In this document: one piece after another, positions 8,058 to 15,430 of the stretch | How the letters are laid out: each line of letters begins with the position of its first letter | Numbering within the stretch: the stretch's first letter is position 1 | The notes under the pieces: generated by a model | Databases searched by the model: none | Seen by the model: the letters and a program-made list of their open reading frames with translations, nothing else | Told to the model about the DNA's origin: nothing | Position numbers and translations under genes: made by a program | Assembly (NCBI GenBank): GCA_903859225.1 | Contig: CAIOLV010000010.1 | Coordinates: 1-24,064 of the forward strand | Source: an uncultured bacterium | Lineage (GTDB): Bacteria > Bipolaricaulota > Bipolaricaulia > UBA7950 > UBA9294 | Reading direction: 5' to 3' | Length of the DNA stretch: 24,064 nucleotides

Positions 8058-9035
8058 ATGGCGATGGAACGGGTTCTCGAAGTCAAGGACCTCGAGCTGC
8101 ATTACTTCACCCGCAAGGGTGTCGTGCGTGCAGTCGACAAGATCACCTTCGATGTTCGCCAGGGCGAGACGTTGGGCGTGGTCGGCGAGTCCGGTTGTGG
8201 CAAGACCACCATGGGTACGGCGCTGCTCAACATGCCAACCCCGCCGGGGCGAATCGTCGGAGGGCAGATCCTTCTCGACGGACTGGATACCCTGAAGATG
8301 TCCGAGCAGGAGATCCGTCGGCGGGTGCGGTGGGAGAGCATCTCGATGGTGTTCCAGGGGGCCATGAACTGCCTGACTCCGGTGTACACGATTGAGAGGC
8401 AGATGAAGGAGACCCTCCAACAGCACCGAGAGATGTCGAAGGAAGAGGCCAAGACGAGGATGAAGAACTACCTCAACCTGGTCGGTCTGCCGGACGATGT
8501 CCTGCGGCGGTATCCGCACGAGCTCTCGGGAGGCATGAAACAGCGGGTCGTCATTGCCATGGCGCTCTTCCTCGAGCCGAGGGTGGTCATTTGCGACGAG
8601 CCCACGACGGCGCTCGACGTCGTCGTGCAGGCGCAAGTCATCAACCTCCTGAAGGATCTCAAGGCGCAGATGAACGTGTCCTTCATTTTCATCACGCACG
8701 ACCTGTCGATCGAGGCCGAGGTCTCCGACCGGATCATGGTGATGTACGCCGGGCAGATTTCGGAGCTTGGGACGAGCGAGCAGATCTTCGGACCGCAAGG
8801 GCCGGCGCACCCGTACACCCAGCGCCTGCTTGCCGCCACGCCGCTCCTTCACCAAGAAGTGACCGAGCTCGCGTTCATCCCCGGGACGCCGCCGGACCTT
8901 GTCGATCCCCCGGCGGGGTGTCGTTTCCACCCGCGTTGTCACGTGGTCATGGATCGCTGCTTGCGCGACGAGGTTCCGCTGCGAGAGATCGAGCCCGACC
9001 ATATGGTGGCCTGTTGGAGGTGCTTCCATGAGTGA
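8058..9035 (+). CDS. Peptide ABC transporter ATP-binding protein, OppD/DppD type
   Basis: Cytoplasmic ATPase, 325 residues. Walker A GESGCGKT (43-50), Q-loop MVFQGAMNCL, signature LSGGMKQR, Walker B VVICDEPTTALD, switch His in FIFITHDLSIEA: all intact. The C-terminal oligopeptide-transporter extension has four conserved cysteines, C288-x5-C294-x6-C301-x17-C319, plus C322. That pattern matches the iron-sulfur cluster segment described for OppD-type ATPases such as mycobacterial OppD. The ATG at 8058 lies 4 nt after the permease stop; a second in-frame ATG at 8064 is possible. The gene overlaps the next by 8 nt. It works as a heterodimer with the OppF-type partner to power uptake. Confidence 0.95.
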   Translation: MAMERVLEVKDLELHYFTRKGVVRAVDKITFDVRQGETLGVVGESGCGKTTMGTALLNMPTPPGRIVGGQILLDGLDTLKMSEQEIRRRVRWESISMVFQGAMNCLTPVYTIERQMKETLQQHREMSKEEAKTRMKNYLNLVGLPDDVLRRYPHELSGGMKQRVVIAMALFLEPRVVICDEPTTALDVVVQAQVINLLKDLKAQMNVSFIFITHDLSIEAEVSDRIMVMYAGQISELGTSEQIFGPQGPAHPYTQRLLAATPLLHQEVTELAFIPGTPPDLVDPPAGCRFHPRCHVVMDRCLRDEVPLREIEPDHMVACWRCFHE

Positions 9036-10098
9036 GCCCATTCTCGTCGCCGAGAACCTGACGAAGTGGTTCCCGGTCAAGCGGTTGGTCAGCCAGGTCC
9101 TGCGAGGTGAACGCACCTGGGTGAGGGCCGTGGATGGGGTCTCGTTCTCGATCAACAAGGGAGAGATCTTCGGGCTCGTCGGCGAGTCCGGTTGCGGCAA
9201 GACGACCACCGGCAAGCTGATCATGAAACTGCTCGAGATCACGGATGGACACCTCCACCTCAACGGCGAGGATGTCACCCACGTCCGCGGCCGCGCGCTG
9301 GCGAAACATCGCCGCTCGGTGCAGATGATCTTCCAGGATCCGTACTCCTCGATGAACCCTCGCTTCACGATCCGCGACGTGCTCATGGAGCCGTTGGAGA
9401 TCCACAAAGTGGGCAAGGACATGAAGGAGAGGAACGCCTGGGTCAGCGAAATCCTGAACGAAGTCAAGCTCTCTCCTCCGGAGGAGTTCCTCGTTCGCCA
9501 TCCGCACATGCTGAGTGGAGGGCAGCGGCAGCGCGCCGCCACGGCGCGGACGCTGATGCTGAACCCGAGCGTGATCGTGGCCGATGAACCGGTGTCGATG
9601 ATCGATTTGTCGACGCGCGCGGAGATCCTGCACATGATGCGGCAGTTGCAGCGGGAGTTGGGCTTGACGTACATCTACATCACGCACGACCTCTCGACGG
9701 CCCGGTACTTCGCCGACCGCCTGGCAGTCATGTACCTCGGGAAGATCATCGAGATGGGGCCCGCCGGGACCGTCATCGACCGATGCCTGCATCCGTACAC
9801 GCAAGCACTCATCGGGGCGGTGTGCGAGCCGGTGTCGGGCAAGGTGAATCAGATCAAGGATGTGCCGATCAAGGGCGAGATTCCGGCCGCAACGAACATC
9901 CCTCCCGGCTGCCGGTTCCATCCCCGGTGTTTGTACGCGGTCAACGAGTGTTGGGAGAACGTCGAGCCCAAACTGGTCGACATCGGCGGGGGCCACATGG
10001 TGGCGTGCCGACGGCACGAGGAGATTGAGCGGATCGGAGCCGCGGCGCGGACGTCGGAGGCGTCGCTCGGCCTCCGTCGCTCCACTCGGATATCTTGA
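9028..10098 (+). CDS. Peptide ABC transporter ATP-binding protein, OppF/DppF type
   Basis: Second ATPase, 356 residues. Walker A VGESGCGKTT (51-60), Q-loop MIFQDPYSSMNPRF, signature LSGGQRQR, Walker B VIVADEPVSMID (a D-loop form common in thermophile and archaeal OppF), switch ITHDLSTARYF. The C-terminal extension keeps C295-x5-C301-x6-C308-x18-C327, the same iron-sulfur-type arrangement as its partner. About 29 residues follow the last cysteine, ending in an Arg/Ser-rich tail. Start ATG 9028 overlaps the end of the upstream gene and has GGAGG at 9016-9020, 7 nt before it. Last gene of the operon, closed by the terminator at 10102-10147. Confidence 0.95.
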   Translation: MSEPILVAENLTKWFPVKRLVSQVLRGERTWVRAVDGVSFSINKGEIFGLVGESGCGKTTTGKLIMKLLEITDGHLHLNGEDVTHVRGRALAKHRRSVQMIFQDPYSSMNPRFTIRDVLMEPLEIHKVGKDMKERNAWVSEILNEVKLSPPEEFLVRHPHMLSGGQRQRAATARTLMLNPSVIVADEPVSMIDLSTRAEILHMMRQLQRELGLTYIYITHDLSTARYFADRLAVMYLGKIIEMGPAGTVIDRCLHPYTQALIGAVCEPVSGKVNQIKDVPIKGEIPAATNIPPGCRFHPRCLYAVNECWENVEPKLVDIGGGHMVACRRHEEIERIGAAARTSEASLGLRRSTRIS

Positions 10099-10101
10099 GA
10101 C

Positions 10102-10147
10102 AAACGGGGCCCTGGAGGGACAATTTCAGGGTCCCGTTTCTCTTTTT
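10102..10147 (+). terminator. Rho-independent terminator of the peptide transporter operon
   Basis: AAACGGGGCCCTG (10102-10114) pairs with CAGGGTCCCGTTT (10127-10139) over 13 bp with one G-U wobble and a 12-nt loop, followed by CTCTTTTT (10140-10147). It begins 4 nt after the stop of the OppF-type gene. This is a textbook intrinsic terminator separating the transporter operon from gyrA. Confidence 0.92.
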
Positions 10148-10152
10148 GGGCG

Positions 10153-10182
10153 CGCCGGAGCGAGCGAGAATCCACTCCGGCG
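10153..10182. repeat. 8-bp perfect inverted repeat upstream of gyrA
   Basis: CGCCGGAG (10153-10160) and CTCCGGCG (10175-10182) are exact inverted repeats with a 14-nt spacer, in the 67-nt stretch between the terminator and gyrA. They could be an operator overlapping the gyrA promoter or a leader hairpin. A weak -10-like TAGAGT lies at 10194-10199 without a good -35, so the promoter itself is not defined. Confidence 0.45.
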
Positions 10183-10214
10183 ACCCGTTGCGGTAGAGTT
10201 GGGGAGGGGAAGCC

Positions 10215-12611
10215 ATGGAACAGATCGAGCGTGCGTTCATCGAAGAGGAGATGCAGCAGTCCTACATCAACTATGCGATGAGCGTCATTCGCGGCCGGGC
10301 GATCCCTGACGTCCGCGATGGGCTCAAGCCGGTGCAACGGCGGATTCTCTACGGCATGAGCGAGTTGGGCGTCGTGCCGGGAAAGCCGCACCGCAAGTCG
10401 GCGCGCGTGGTCGGAGAAGTGATGGGAAAATTCCATCCGCATGGCGAACTCGCCATCTACGACACCATGGTCAACATGGCGCAAGCGTTCTCCTACCGCT
10501 ATCCGCTCGTGGATGGGCAGGGGAACTTCGGTTCGATCGACGGCGATTCTGCGGCCGCCACGCGCTACACCGAGGCGCGGCTCACGCCCATCGCGATGGA
10601 GTTCCTCGAAGAACTGGACGAGGAAACGGTTGACTGGTTCCCGAACTTCGACGAGTCGCTCAAAGAGCCCAACCCCCTTCCGGCGCGCGTCCCCCATCTC
10701 CTGATGAACGGGTCGTGGGGCATTTCCGTGGGCATGACGACGCAGATTCCCCCTCATCACCTGGGCGAGCTGATCGATGGCACGATCGCTCTGATGGACA
10801 ACCCGTTCGCCTCGGTGAAGGACCTCATGGAGTACATCCCGGGCCCGGACTTCCCCACCGGCGGGACGATCATGGGCCGCGCCGGCATCGACGACATGTA
10901 CCGCACCGGACTGGGCAAGATCACCCTCCGCGGCAAGGCGACCATCGAGGATGGGCAGATCATCATCCACGAGATCCCGTTCCAGGTGAGGAAGTCGACC
11001 ATTGTCGAGACGATTGCCGAGAAGGTGCAGTCGGGCGAGATTGACGGCGTGTCCGACCTCCGCGACGAATCGGACCGCGAGGGCTTGCGCGTCGTCGTCG
11101 AACTCAAGCGGTCGGCGAACCCCAACGTCGTCCTGAATCAGCTGTACAAGTTCACGCCGCTCGAGAAGTCGTTCTCCGCCATCTTCCTCGTGATCATCGA
11201 CGGGAACCCGCGCACGCTGTCGCTGAAGGAGATCCTCAACTCGTTCATTGACTTTCGTCGCGAGGTCGTGCGCCGACGAACCGAGCACCGGCTCGACGTC
11301 GCGAAGAAGCGGGCCCACATTCTGGAAGGCTTTCGCATTGCGCTGCGCGACATCGATCGCGTGATCGCCGTCATCCGCGCGTCGAGCGACGGCGCGGCGG
11401 CGGCGCGCGCCCTCTCCGCCGAGTTCGCGTTCTCCGATGAGCAGGTTGACGCCATCCTCAAGATGCGGCTGTCGCAACTGACGTCGCTCGAGAGCGAGAA
11501 GGTCGATGCGGAGTACGCCGAGAAGCAGCAGGCGATCGCCGCGTACGAGCACATTCTCGGAAGCGACGTCGTGCTCGACGAGACGATCAAGCGGGAGCTG
11601 CGCGAGATCGCCGAGCGCTTCCCCGACGCGCGGCGGACAACCATCGAGAGCGACGAAGGCGGCCTCGACGCCGACGGGCTGATCCCGGACTACGACCTGA
11701 TGGTCACCGTGACTCGCCGCGGCTACATCAACGCGCCGCGGGCGCACGAGTTCCGCAGCCAGGGGCGTGGCGGCAAGGGTGTGATCGGGCAGCGCACGAA
11801 GGATGATGATTACGTCGAAGTGACGACGCTCGTCAACGCGCGCGACGAACTCCTCATGTTCAGCGACCGGCGGAAGGTGTACCGAACGCAAGGCCACCGG
11901 CTTCCGTCGCTCGGGCGCGACGCGTCGGGAAAGAATGTGCGGAGCTTCATCCCACTCGAACAGGACGAATTCGTCCGTTCCATCCTTCCTGTCCGCAGCT
12001 TCTCGCTCGTCGAGGACGACCTCTGCCTGATGGCCACGGCGAACGGGATCGTGAACAAGAACCGGTTGGCCGACTACTCGAATGTCCACGCCGGCGGAAT
12101 CATCGCCCTCAACGCCGACGACGATGACCGGCTGGTCGACGTCGCAGTCGGTGACGGCGACCTCATTCTGGCGACGCGAGCGGGCCAGACGATTCGCTTC
12201 CGCGCCGAAGAAGTGCGGCTGACGAAGCGGCCGTCGCGCGGCGTGATCGGCGTCCGACTCGAAGAGGGAGACCACGTGATCGGGATGGCGTGCCTCGGGC
12301 GCGAGATCACGATGGAGAAGAAGCTGCTCATGGTGACGGAGAGGGGATACGGGAAGCGCGTTGCGCTCGACGAGTTCCCGCAGCAGGGGCGCGGTGGAAA
12401 GGGCGTTCAGGGCATCAAGCTCGATGCAGATTCGGGGCAGCTCGTCACGGTCCTCATCGTCTCCGATCAGGATGAGATCATCATCACCACTGAGCAGAAG
12501 GTGATTCGCATCCTGGCGGGCGAGATCAACGTGTACCGCCGCTACGCGCGCGGCGTGCGGCTCATTCAACTCGAAGACGACGACAAGATTGTCTCGGTCG
12601 TCAAGACGTGA
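10215..12611 (+). CDS. gyrA: DNA gyrase subunit A
   Basis: Type IIA topoisomerase breakage-reunion subunit, 798 residues; with GyrB it introduces negative supercoils. Recognisable from the start: INYAMSVIRGRAIPDVRDGLKPVQRRI. The catalytic tyrosine is Y118 in ATRYTEARL (E. coli Y122). The quinolone region reads HPHGELAIYD, so E. coli Asp82 is Glu78 and Ser83 is Leu79 here (CTC at 10449-10451), while Asp87 is kept (D83). The C-terminal domain has a GyrA-box form QGRGGKG (516-522) instead of QRRGGKG, and the same heptamer recurs at 724-730 in the last blade, as in many GyrAs. GGAGG at 10203-10207 is 7 nt before ATG. ParC is an alternative, but the GyrA-box favours gyrase. tyrS follows after 8 nt, probably co-transcribed. 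Confidence 0.96.
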   Translation: MEQIERAFIEEEMQQSYINYAMSVIRGRAIPDVRDGLKPVQRRILYGMSELGVVPGKPHRKSARVVGEVMGKFHPHGELAIYDTMVNMAQAFSYRYPLVDGQGNFGSIDGDSAAATRYTEARLTPIAMEFLEELDEETVDWFPNFDESLKEPNPLPARVPHLLMNGSWGISVGMTTQIPPHHLGELIDGTIALMDNPFASVKDLMEYIPGPDFPTGGTIMGRAGIDDMYRTGLGKITLRGKATIEDGQIIIHEIPFQVRKSTIVETIAEKVQSGEIDGVSDLRDESDREGLRVVVELKRSANPNVVLNQLYKFTPLEKSFSAIFLVIIDGNPRTLSLKEILNSFIDFRREVVRRRTEHRLDVAKKRAHILEGFRIALRDIDRVIAVIRASSDGAAAARALSAEFAFSDEQVDAILKMRLSQLTSLESEKVDAEYAEKQQAIAAYEHILGSDVVLDETIKRELREIAERFPDARRTTIESDEGGLDADGLIPDYDLMVTVTRRGYINAPRAHEFRSQGRGGKGVIGQRTKDDDYVEVTTLVNARDELLMFSDRRKVYRTQGHRLPSLGRDASGKNVRSFIPLEQDEFVRSILPVRSFSLVEDDLCLMATANGIVNKNRLADYSNVHAGGIIALNADDDDRLVDVAVGDGDLILATRAGQTIRFRAEEVRLTKRPSRGVIGVRLEEGDHVIGMACLGREITMEKKLLMVTERGYGKRVALDEFPQQGRGGKGVQGIKLDADSGQLVTVLIVSDQDEIIITTEQKVIRILAGEINVYRRYARGVRLIQLEDDDKIVSVVKT

Positions 12612-12619
12612 GGTCGGGC

Positions 12620-13825
12620 ATGGCGAAGGTGAAGGAATCGGCGGTGGAGCGGCTCCTGCGCGGCACGGACACGGTGATTCCGCAGGAGGAGCTGGTCGCG
12701 CGACTTGTGCGAGCGGAGACGGAGAAGCGGCCTCTGCGGGTCAAGCTCGGCATCGACCCCTCCGCGCCGCATCTCACGTTCGGCCATTCGGTGCCGCTGC
12801 GCAAGATGCGTCAGTTTCAGGATCTAGGACACACGGGAGTCCTCGTCGTCGGCGACTTCACGCGACGGATCGGCGACCCTTCCGGGCGCTCCTCGACCCG
12901 CGCCCTGATGTCGCAAGCGGACATCGAACGGAACATGGCGACATACAAGGATCAGGCGTTCAAGATCCTCGATCCCGAAAAGACCGAGGTGCGTTTCAAC
13001 TCGGAGTGGCTTGGCGCCATGACGTTCGCCGACGTCATCCACCTCACGGCGAAGTACACCGTGGCCCGGATGCTCGAGCGCGACGACTTCGCCAAGCGCT
13101 ACGCCGAGGGGCGTCCGATCAGCGTGCTCGAGTTCCTCTATCCGCTTGCCCAAGCCTACGATTCCGTGGCCATCCACGCCGACGTCGAACTCGGCGGGGC
13201 CGACCAGTTGTTCAACCTCCTTGTCGGCCGCGATATCCAGCGCGAGTACTGCCAGGAGCCGCAGATCGTCATGACGGTGCCGCTCCTCGTCGGCATCGAC
13301 GGCGAGCGCGCGATGAGCCAAACCGTAGGCAACTACGTCGGCATCGGCGAGCCCGCCGGCGTCATGTACGGGAAAATCCTGTCGATCCCTGACCCGCTCA
13401 TCGAGCCGTACTACACGTTCCTCACCGACGTGGCGCTCGACGACGTTTCGGGCGAGATCGTCTCTTCGCCGCGCGACGCAAAGCGCCGCCTCGCACGAAC
13501 GCTCGTCTCGAAATATCACGGACAGGACGCGGCCGTCGCTGCTGAAGAGGAGTTCGACCGGATTCACATCCAGCACGAGCGGCCTATCGAGGTCGAGCGG
13601 GTGACGCTCGATCGGTCGCTCCTGAAGGGAGGCGGGACGATCTGGATCATTGACCTCCTGCAAGCGTCGGGCCTCGTCGCGAGCCGCAGCGAGGCGAAAC
13701 GCGTCATCCAGCAAGGCGGAGTGCGCGTGAACGAAGAGCGCATCGAGTCGCCCGACATGGATGTGCCGTTCGCCCCGCCCGTGCTCGTCCAGGTCGGGAA
13801 GCGCTCGTTCGTCGAGCTGGTGTAG
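12620..13825 (+). CDS. tyrS: Tyrosyl-tRNA synthetase (TyrZ-like clade) with degenerate class I motifs
   Basis: Charges tRNA-Tyr with tyrosine. 401 residues, the usual length. Typical segments: LRVKLGIDPSAPHL, LRKMRQFQDLGH, GDFTRRIGDPSGRSSTR, EFLYPLAQAYDSVAIHADVELGGADQ, VGNYVGIGEP, and a C-terminal S4 RNA-binding domain (about 340-400, ASRSEAKRVIQQGGVRVNEE). Oddities: the HIGH motif is TFGH (53-56; H56 kept, the first His replaced by Thr), the usual GGTDQ is GGADQ (192-196), and the KMSKS loop is AMSQT (231-235), lacking both lysines. ATG at 12620 is preferred over an in-frame GTG at 12608 that overlaps the gyrA stop, because GAGG at 12610-12613 is 6 nt upstream. Family assignment is firm; full catalytic competence is a fair question. 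Confidence 0.94.
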   Translation: MAKVKESAVERLLRGTDTVIPQEELVARLVRAETEKRPLRVKLGIDPSAPHLTFGHSVPLRKMRQFQDLGHTGVLVVGDFTRRIGDPSGRSSTRALMSQADIERNMATYKDQAFKILDPEKTEVRFNSEWLGAMTFADVIHLTAKYTVARMLERDDFAKRYAEGRPISVLEFLYPLAQAYDSVAIHADVELGGADQLFNLLVGRDIQREYCQEPQIVMTVPLLVGIDGERAMSQTVGNYVGIGEPAGVMYGKILSIPDPLIEPYYTFLTDVALDDVSGEIVSSPRDAKRRLARTLVSKYHGQDAAVAAEEEFDRIHIQHERPIEVERVTLDRSLLKGGGTIWIIDLLQASGLVASRSEAKRVIQQGGVRVNEERIESPDMDVPFAPPVLVQVGKRSFVELV

Positions 13826-13829
13826 GCCC

Positions 13830-14255
13830 ATGGCCGCCTACCTACTCATCGGGGAAGCGCCGAGCGCGGAGTTCGCGGCTCGGATCGCCGAGCAGTACAA
13901 GGTCTGCCCTCACGTCCACTTCATCGCGGCGTTCGGGACCATGCTCGTCGGCGTCTGGTATCTGCCCGAGACGAAGCGGTGGTGGCTCGAAATGGTCGCC
14001 GCGCATCCGCAGGTCTCGCTTGATCTCTTGCGCGCGGCCGTCTATCGGACTGAGCGGCCGAGCTATCCCGAGGCCTCGTTGCGGCAGCCCGCGTTGGCAA
14101 GCGGTCCGCTGGCCCCCTGCGGCTCGGACTGTCGTGTCTGTGACCGCGCATCGGGCGACGAGGCGCGGTGCCCCGGCTGCCCGGCTCTGGTGGGTGAAGG
14201 TGCCGAGTCCGACGGATCCGGCGAGTCAGCTACTGGACGACGATCGAAGCGCTGA
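13830..14255 (+). CDS. Small protein with C-terminal cysteine cluster, function unknown
   Basis: 141 residues, ATG 4 nt after the tyrS stop, so probably translated from the same message. No clear Shine-Dalgarno of its own. The first 90 residues look like a soluble alpha/beta or helical domain (MAAYLLIGEAPSAEFAARIA; a WYLPETKRWWLEM stretch). Then C97-x3-C101-x2-C104-x9-C114-x2-C117 (CGSDCRVC...CPGC) resembles the Cys pattern of DUF3795-like or zinc/iron-sulfur-binding small proteins. The end (SDGSGESATGRRSKR) is low-complexity. The last 26 nt overlap the 3' end of the opposite-strand PKD gene. I do not recognise a specific family; the cysteine spacing makes a real, metal-binding protein likely. 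Confidence 0.72.
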   Translation: MAAYLLIGEAPSAEFAARIAEQYKVCPHVHFIAAFGTMLVGVWYLPETKRWWLEMVAAHPQVSLDLLRAAVYRTERPSYPEASLRQPALASGPLAPCGSDCRVCDRASGDEARCPGCPALVGEGAESDGSGESATGRRSKR

Positions 14256-15430
14256 CGGTGTCGCTGTTCCCGGCATCGTCGAACACCGTGAGCCTGACGT
14301 CGAACGTGCCGGCCTGTAGGAAGGAGTGCACGGCAATTGCCTCGGTGGAGTCGATGAGCCCGTCCGCATCGAAGTCCCACGCGTAGGCGGCAATGCGACC
14401 GTCGAGATCGACCGACGCTGTGGCGTTGAACATGACGGGGTCGCCGGCCTCGGGGTTTGCGGGAACGTATTGCATCGCGGCGATCGGCGGTTGCCCGCCG
14501 GCCGCTGCGGCGTCGGCCGTGAGGACGGGCACCGACAGGGTGAGCGAGTCGGACTGACCTCCGGGCGCGAGCACGGTCAGCGTGACCGGGTACGACCCTG
14601 CAGCGGGGAAGATCCACTCCGAGATGGGCCCGTCGCCGTCGCTCGTCCCATTGCCGTCGAAGTCCCACGCGTACTCGAGGATGCCACCGGTCGTACTTAC
14701 GGACACCGTCCCATCGAAGCGCACGACCTCCTCGGCGCGCGGAACGGCCGGGGCGTAGACGAAGTGGGCCGACAGTGCGTCCGGGGAGGCAGGGGAAATC
14801 CCCGGCACGCCGGCGACATCCACGTTGTAGACCACGGTGTCGCTCATTCCCGCCGCGTCCGTCACCGTGAGCGCGACGTCATAGGACCCTGCGGAAGCGA
14901 AAGTCCACGAGGTCGTCATCCCCTCGGCGTCCGATTCACCGTCGGCGTCGAAGTCCCAGGCGAAGCGCACGATGGCTCCGTCGAAGTCGACCGACGCCGC
15001 GGCGTCGAACGCGACCGGTCGCCCGGCCGTCGGCGACACGGGGGTGTAGGCGAAGTCTGCCACGGGAGGGCGCGTGACGGCGGCGCTGGGAGGCGTAGTC
15101 GGTGTCGTCGGAGTCGCCGGCGATGCCGGTTCTGCCGACGCCTCCGGCGACGTCGAGCCTGCCGACGCTGCAGCCGCGACGTCGATCTCGAGAACCTGGG
15201 TATCGATGTTGCCGCCGTCGTCGGTCACCGAGAGACTCACGCGGTAGTGGCCCGGCGTGGCGAAGATGTGGGACGCCACGACGGCGGTCGAGTCGCTGCG
15301 GCCGTCATCATCGAAGTCCCAAGCGTAGGCGACGAGCATTCCGTCGAAGTCGAACGACGCAGAAGCATCGAAGGTCACGGCCTCGCCGGCTTGCGGTGCG
15401 ACGGGGGAATAGGTGCCGTCGGCCGTCGGC
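14230..15430 (-). repeat. Four PKD-domain repeats at the C-terminus of the 1281-residue protein
   Basis: The PKD core AWDFD is encoded four times on the minus strand, near + strand positions 14375, 14660, 14950 and 15315. Each copy follows the pattern P-AGEPV-FDASASVD-DG-YAWDFDADG-SD-HSF-AGTYDV-LTVTDDAGNSDT. The last three are spaced about 95-100 residues apart; the first is separated by a longer linker rich in Pro, Thr, Ala and Ser. PKD domains usually mediate protein-protein or carbohydrate contacts outside the cell. Confidence 0.85.

Noticed and set aside
8028..9674. A 548-codon minus-strand frame opposite the two ATPase genes
   Set aside because: Antisense to two ATPases with all ABC motifs intact; no recognisable domain of its own.
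12384..12407. Second QGRGGKG heptamer in GyrA as an unusual duplicated GyrA-box
   Set aside because: A box-like RGGKG sequence in the last blade of the C-terminal domain is common in GyrA proteins, so this is not a novelty.
9849..12569. A 906-codon open frame on the minus strand opposite the OppF end and gyrA
   Set aside because: It is fully antisense to gyrA, has no recognisable domain and a composition (Arg, His, Asp, Val-rich) typical of the complement of a high-GC gene. It is a shadow of codon bias.
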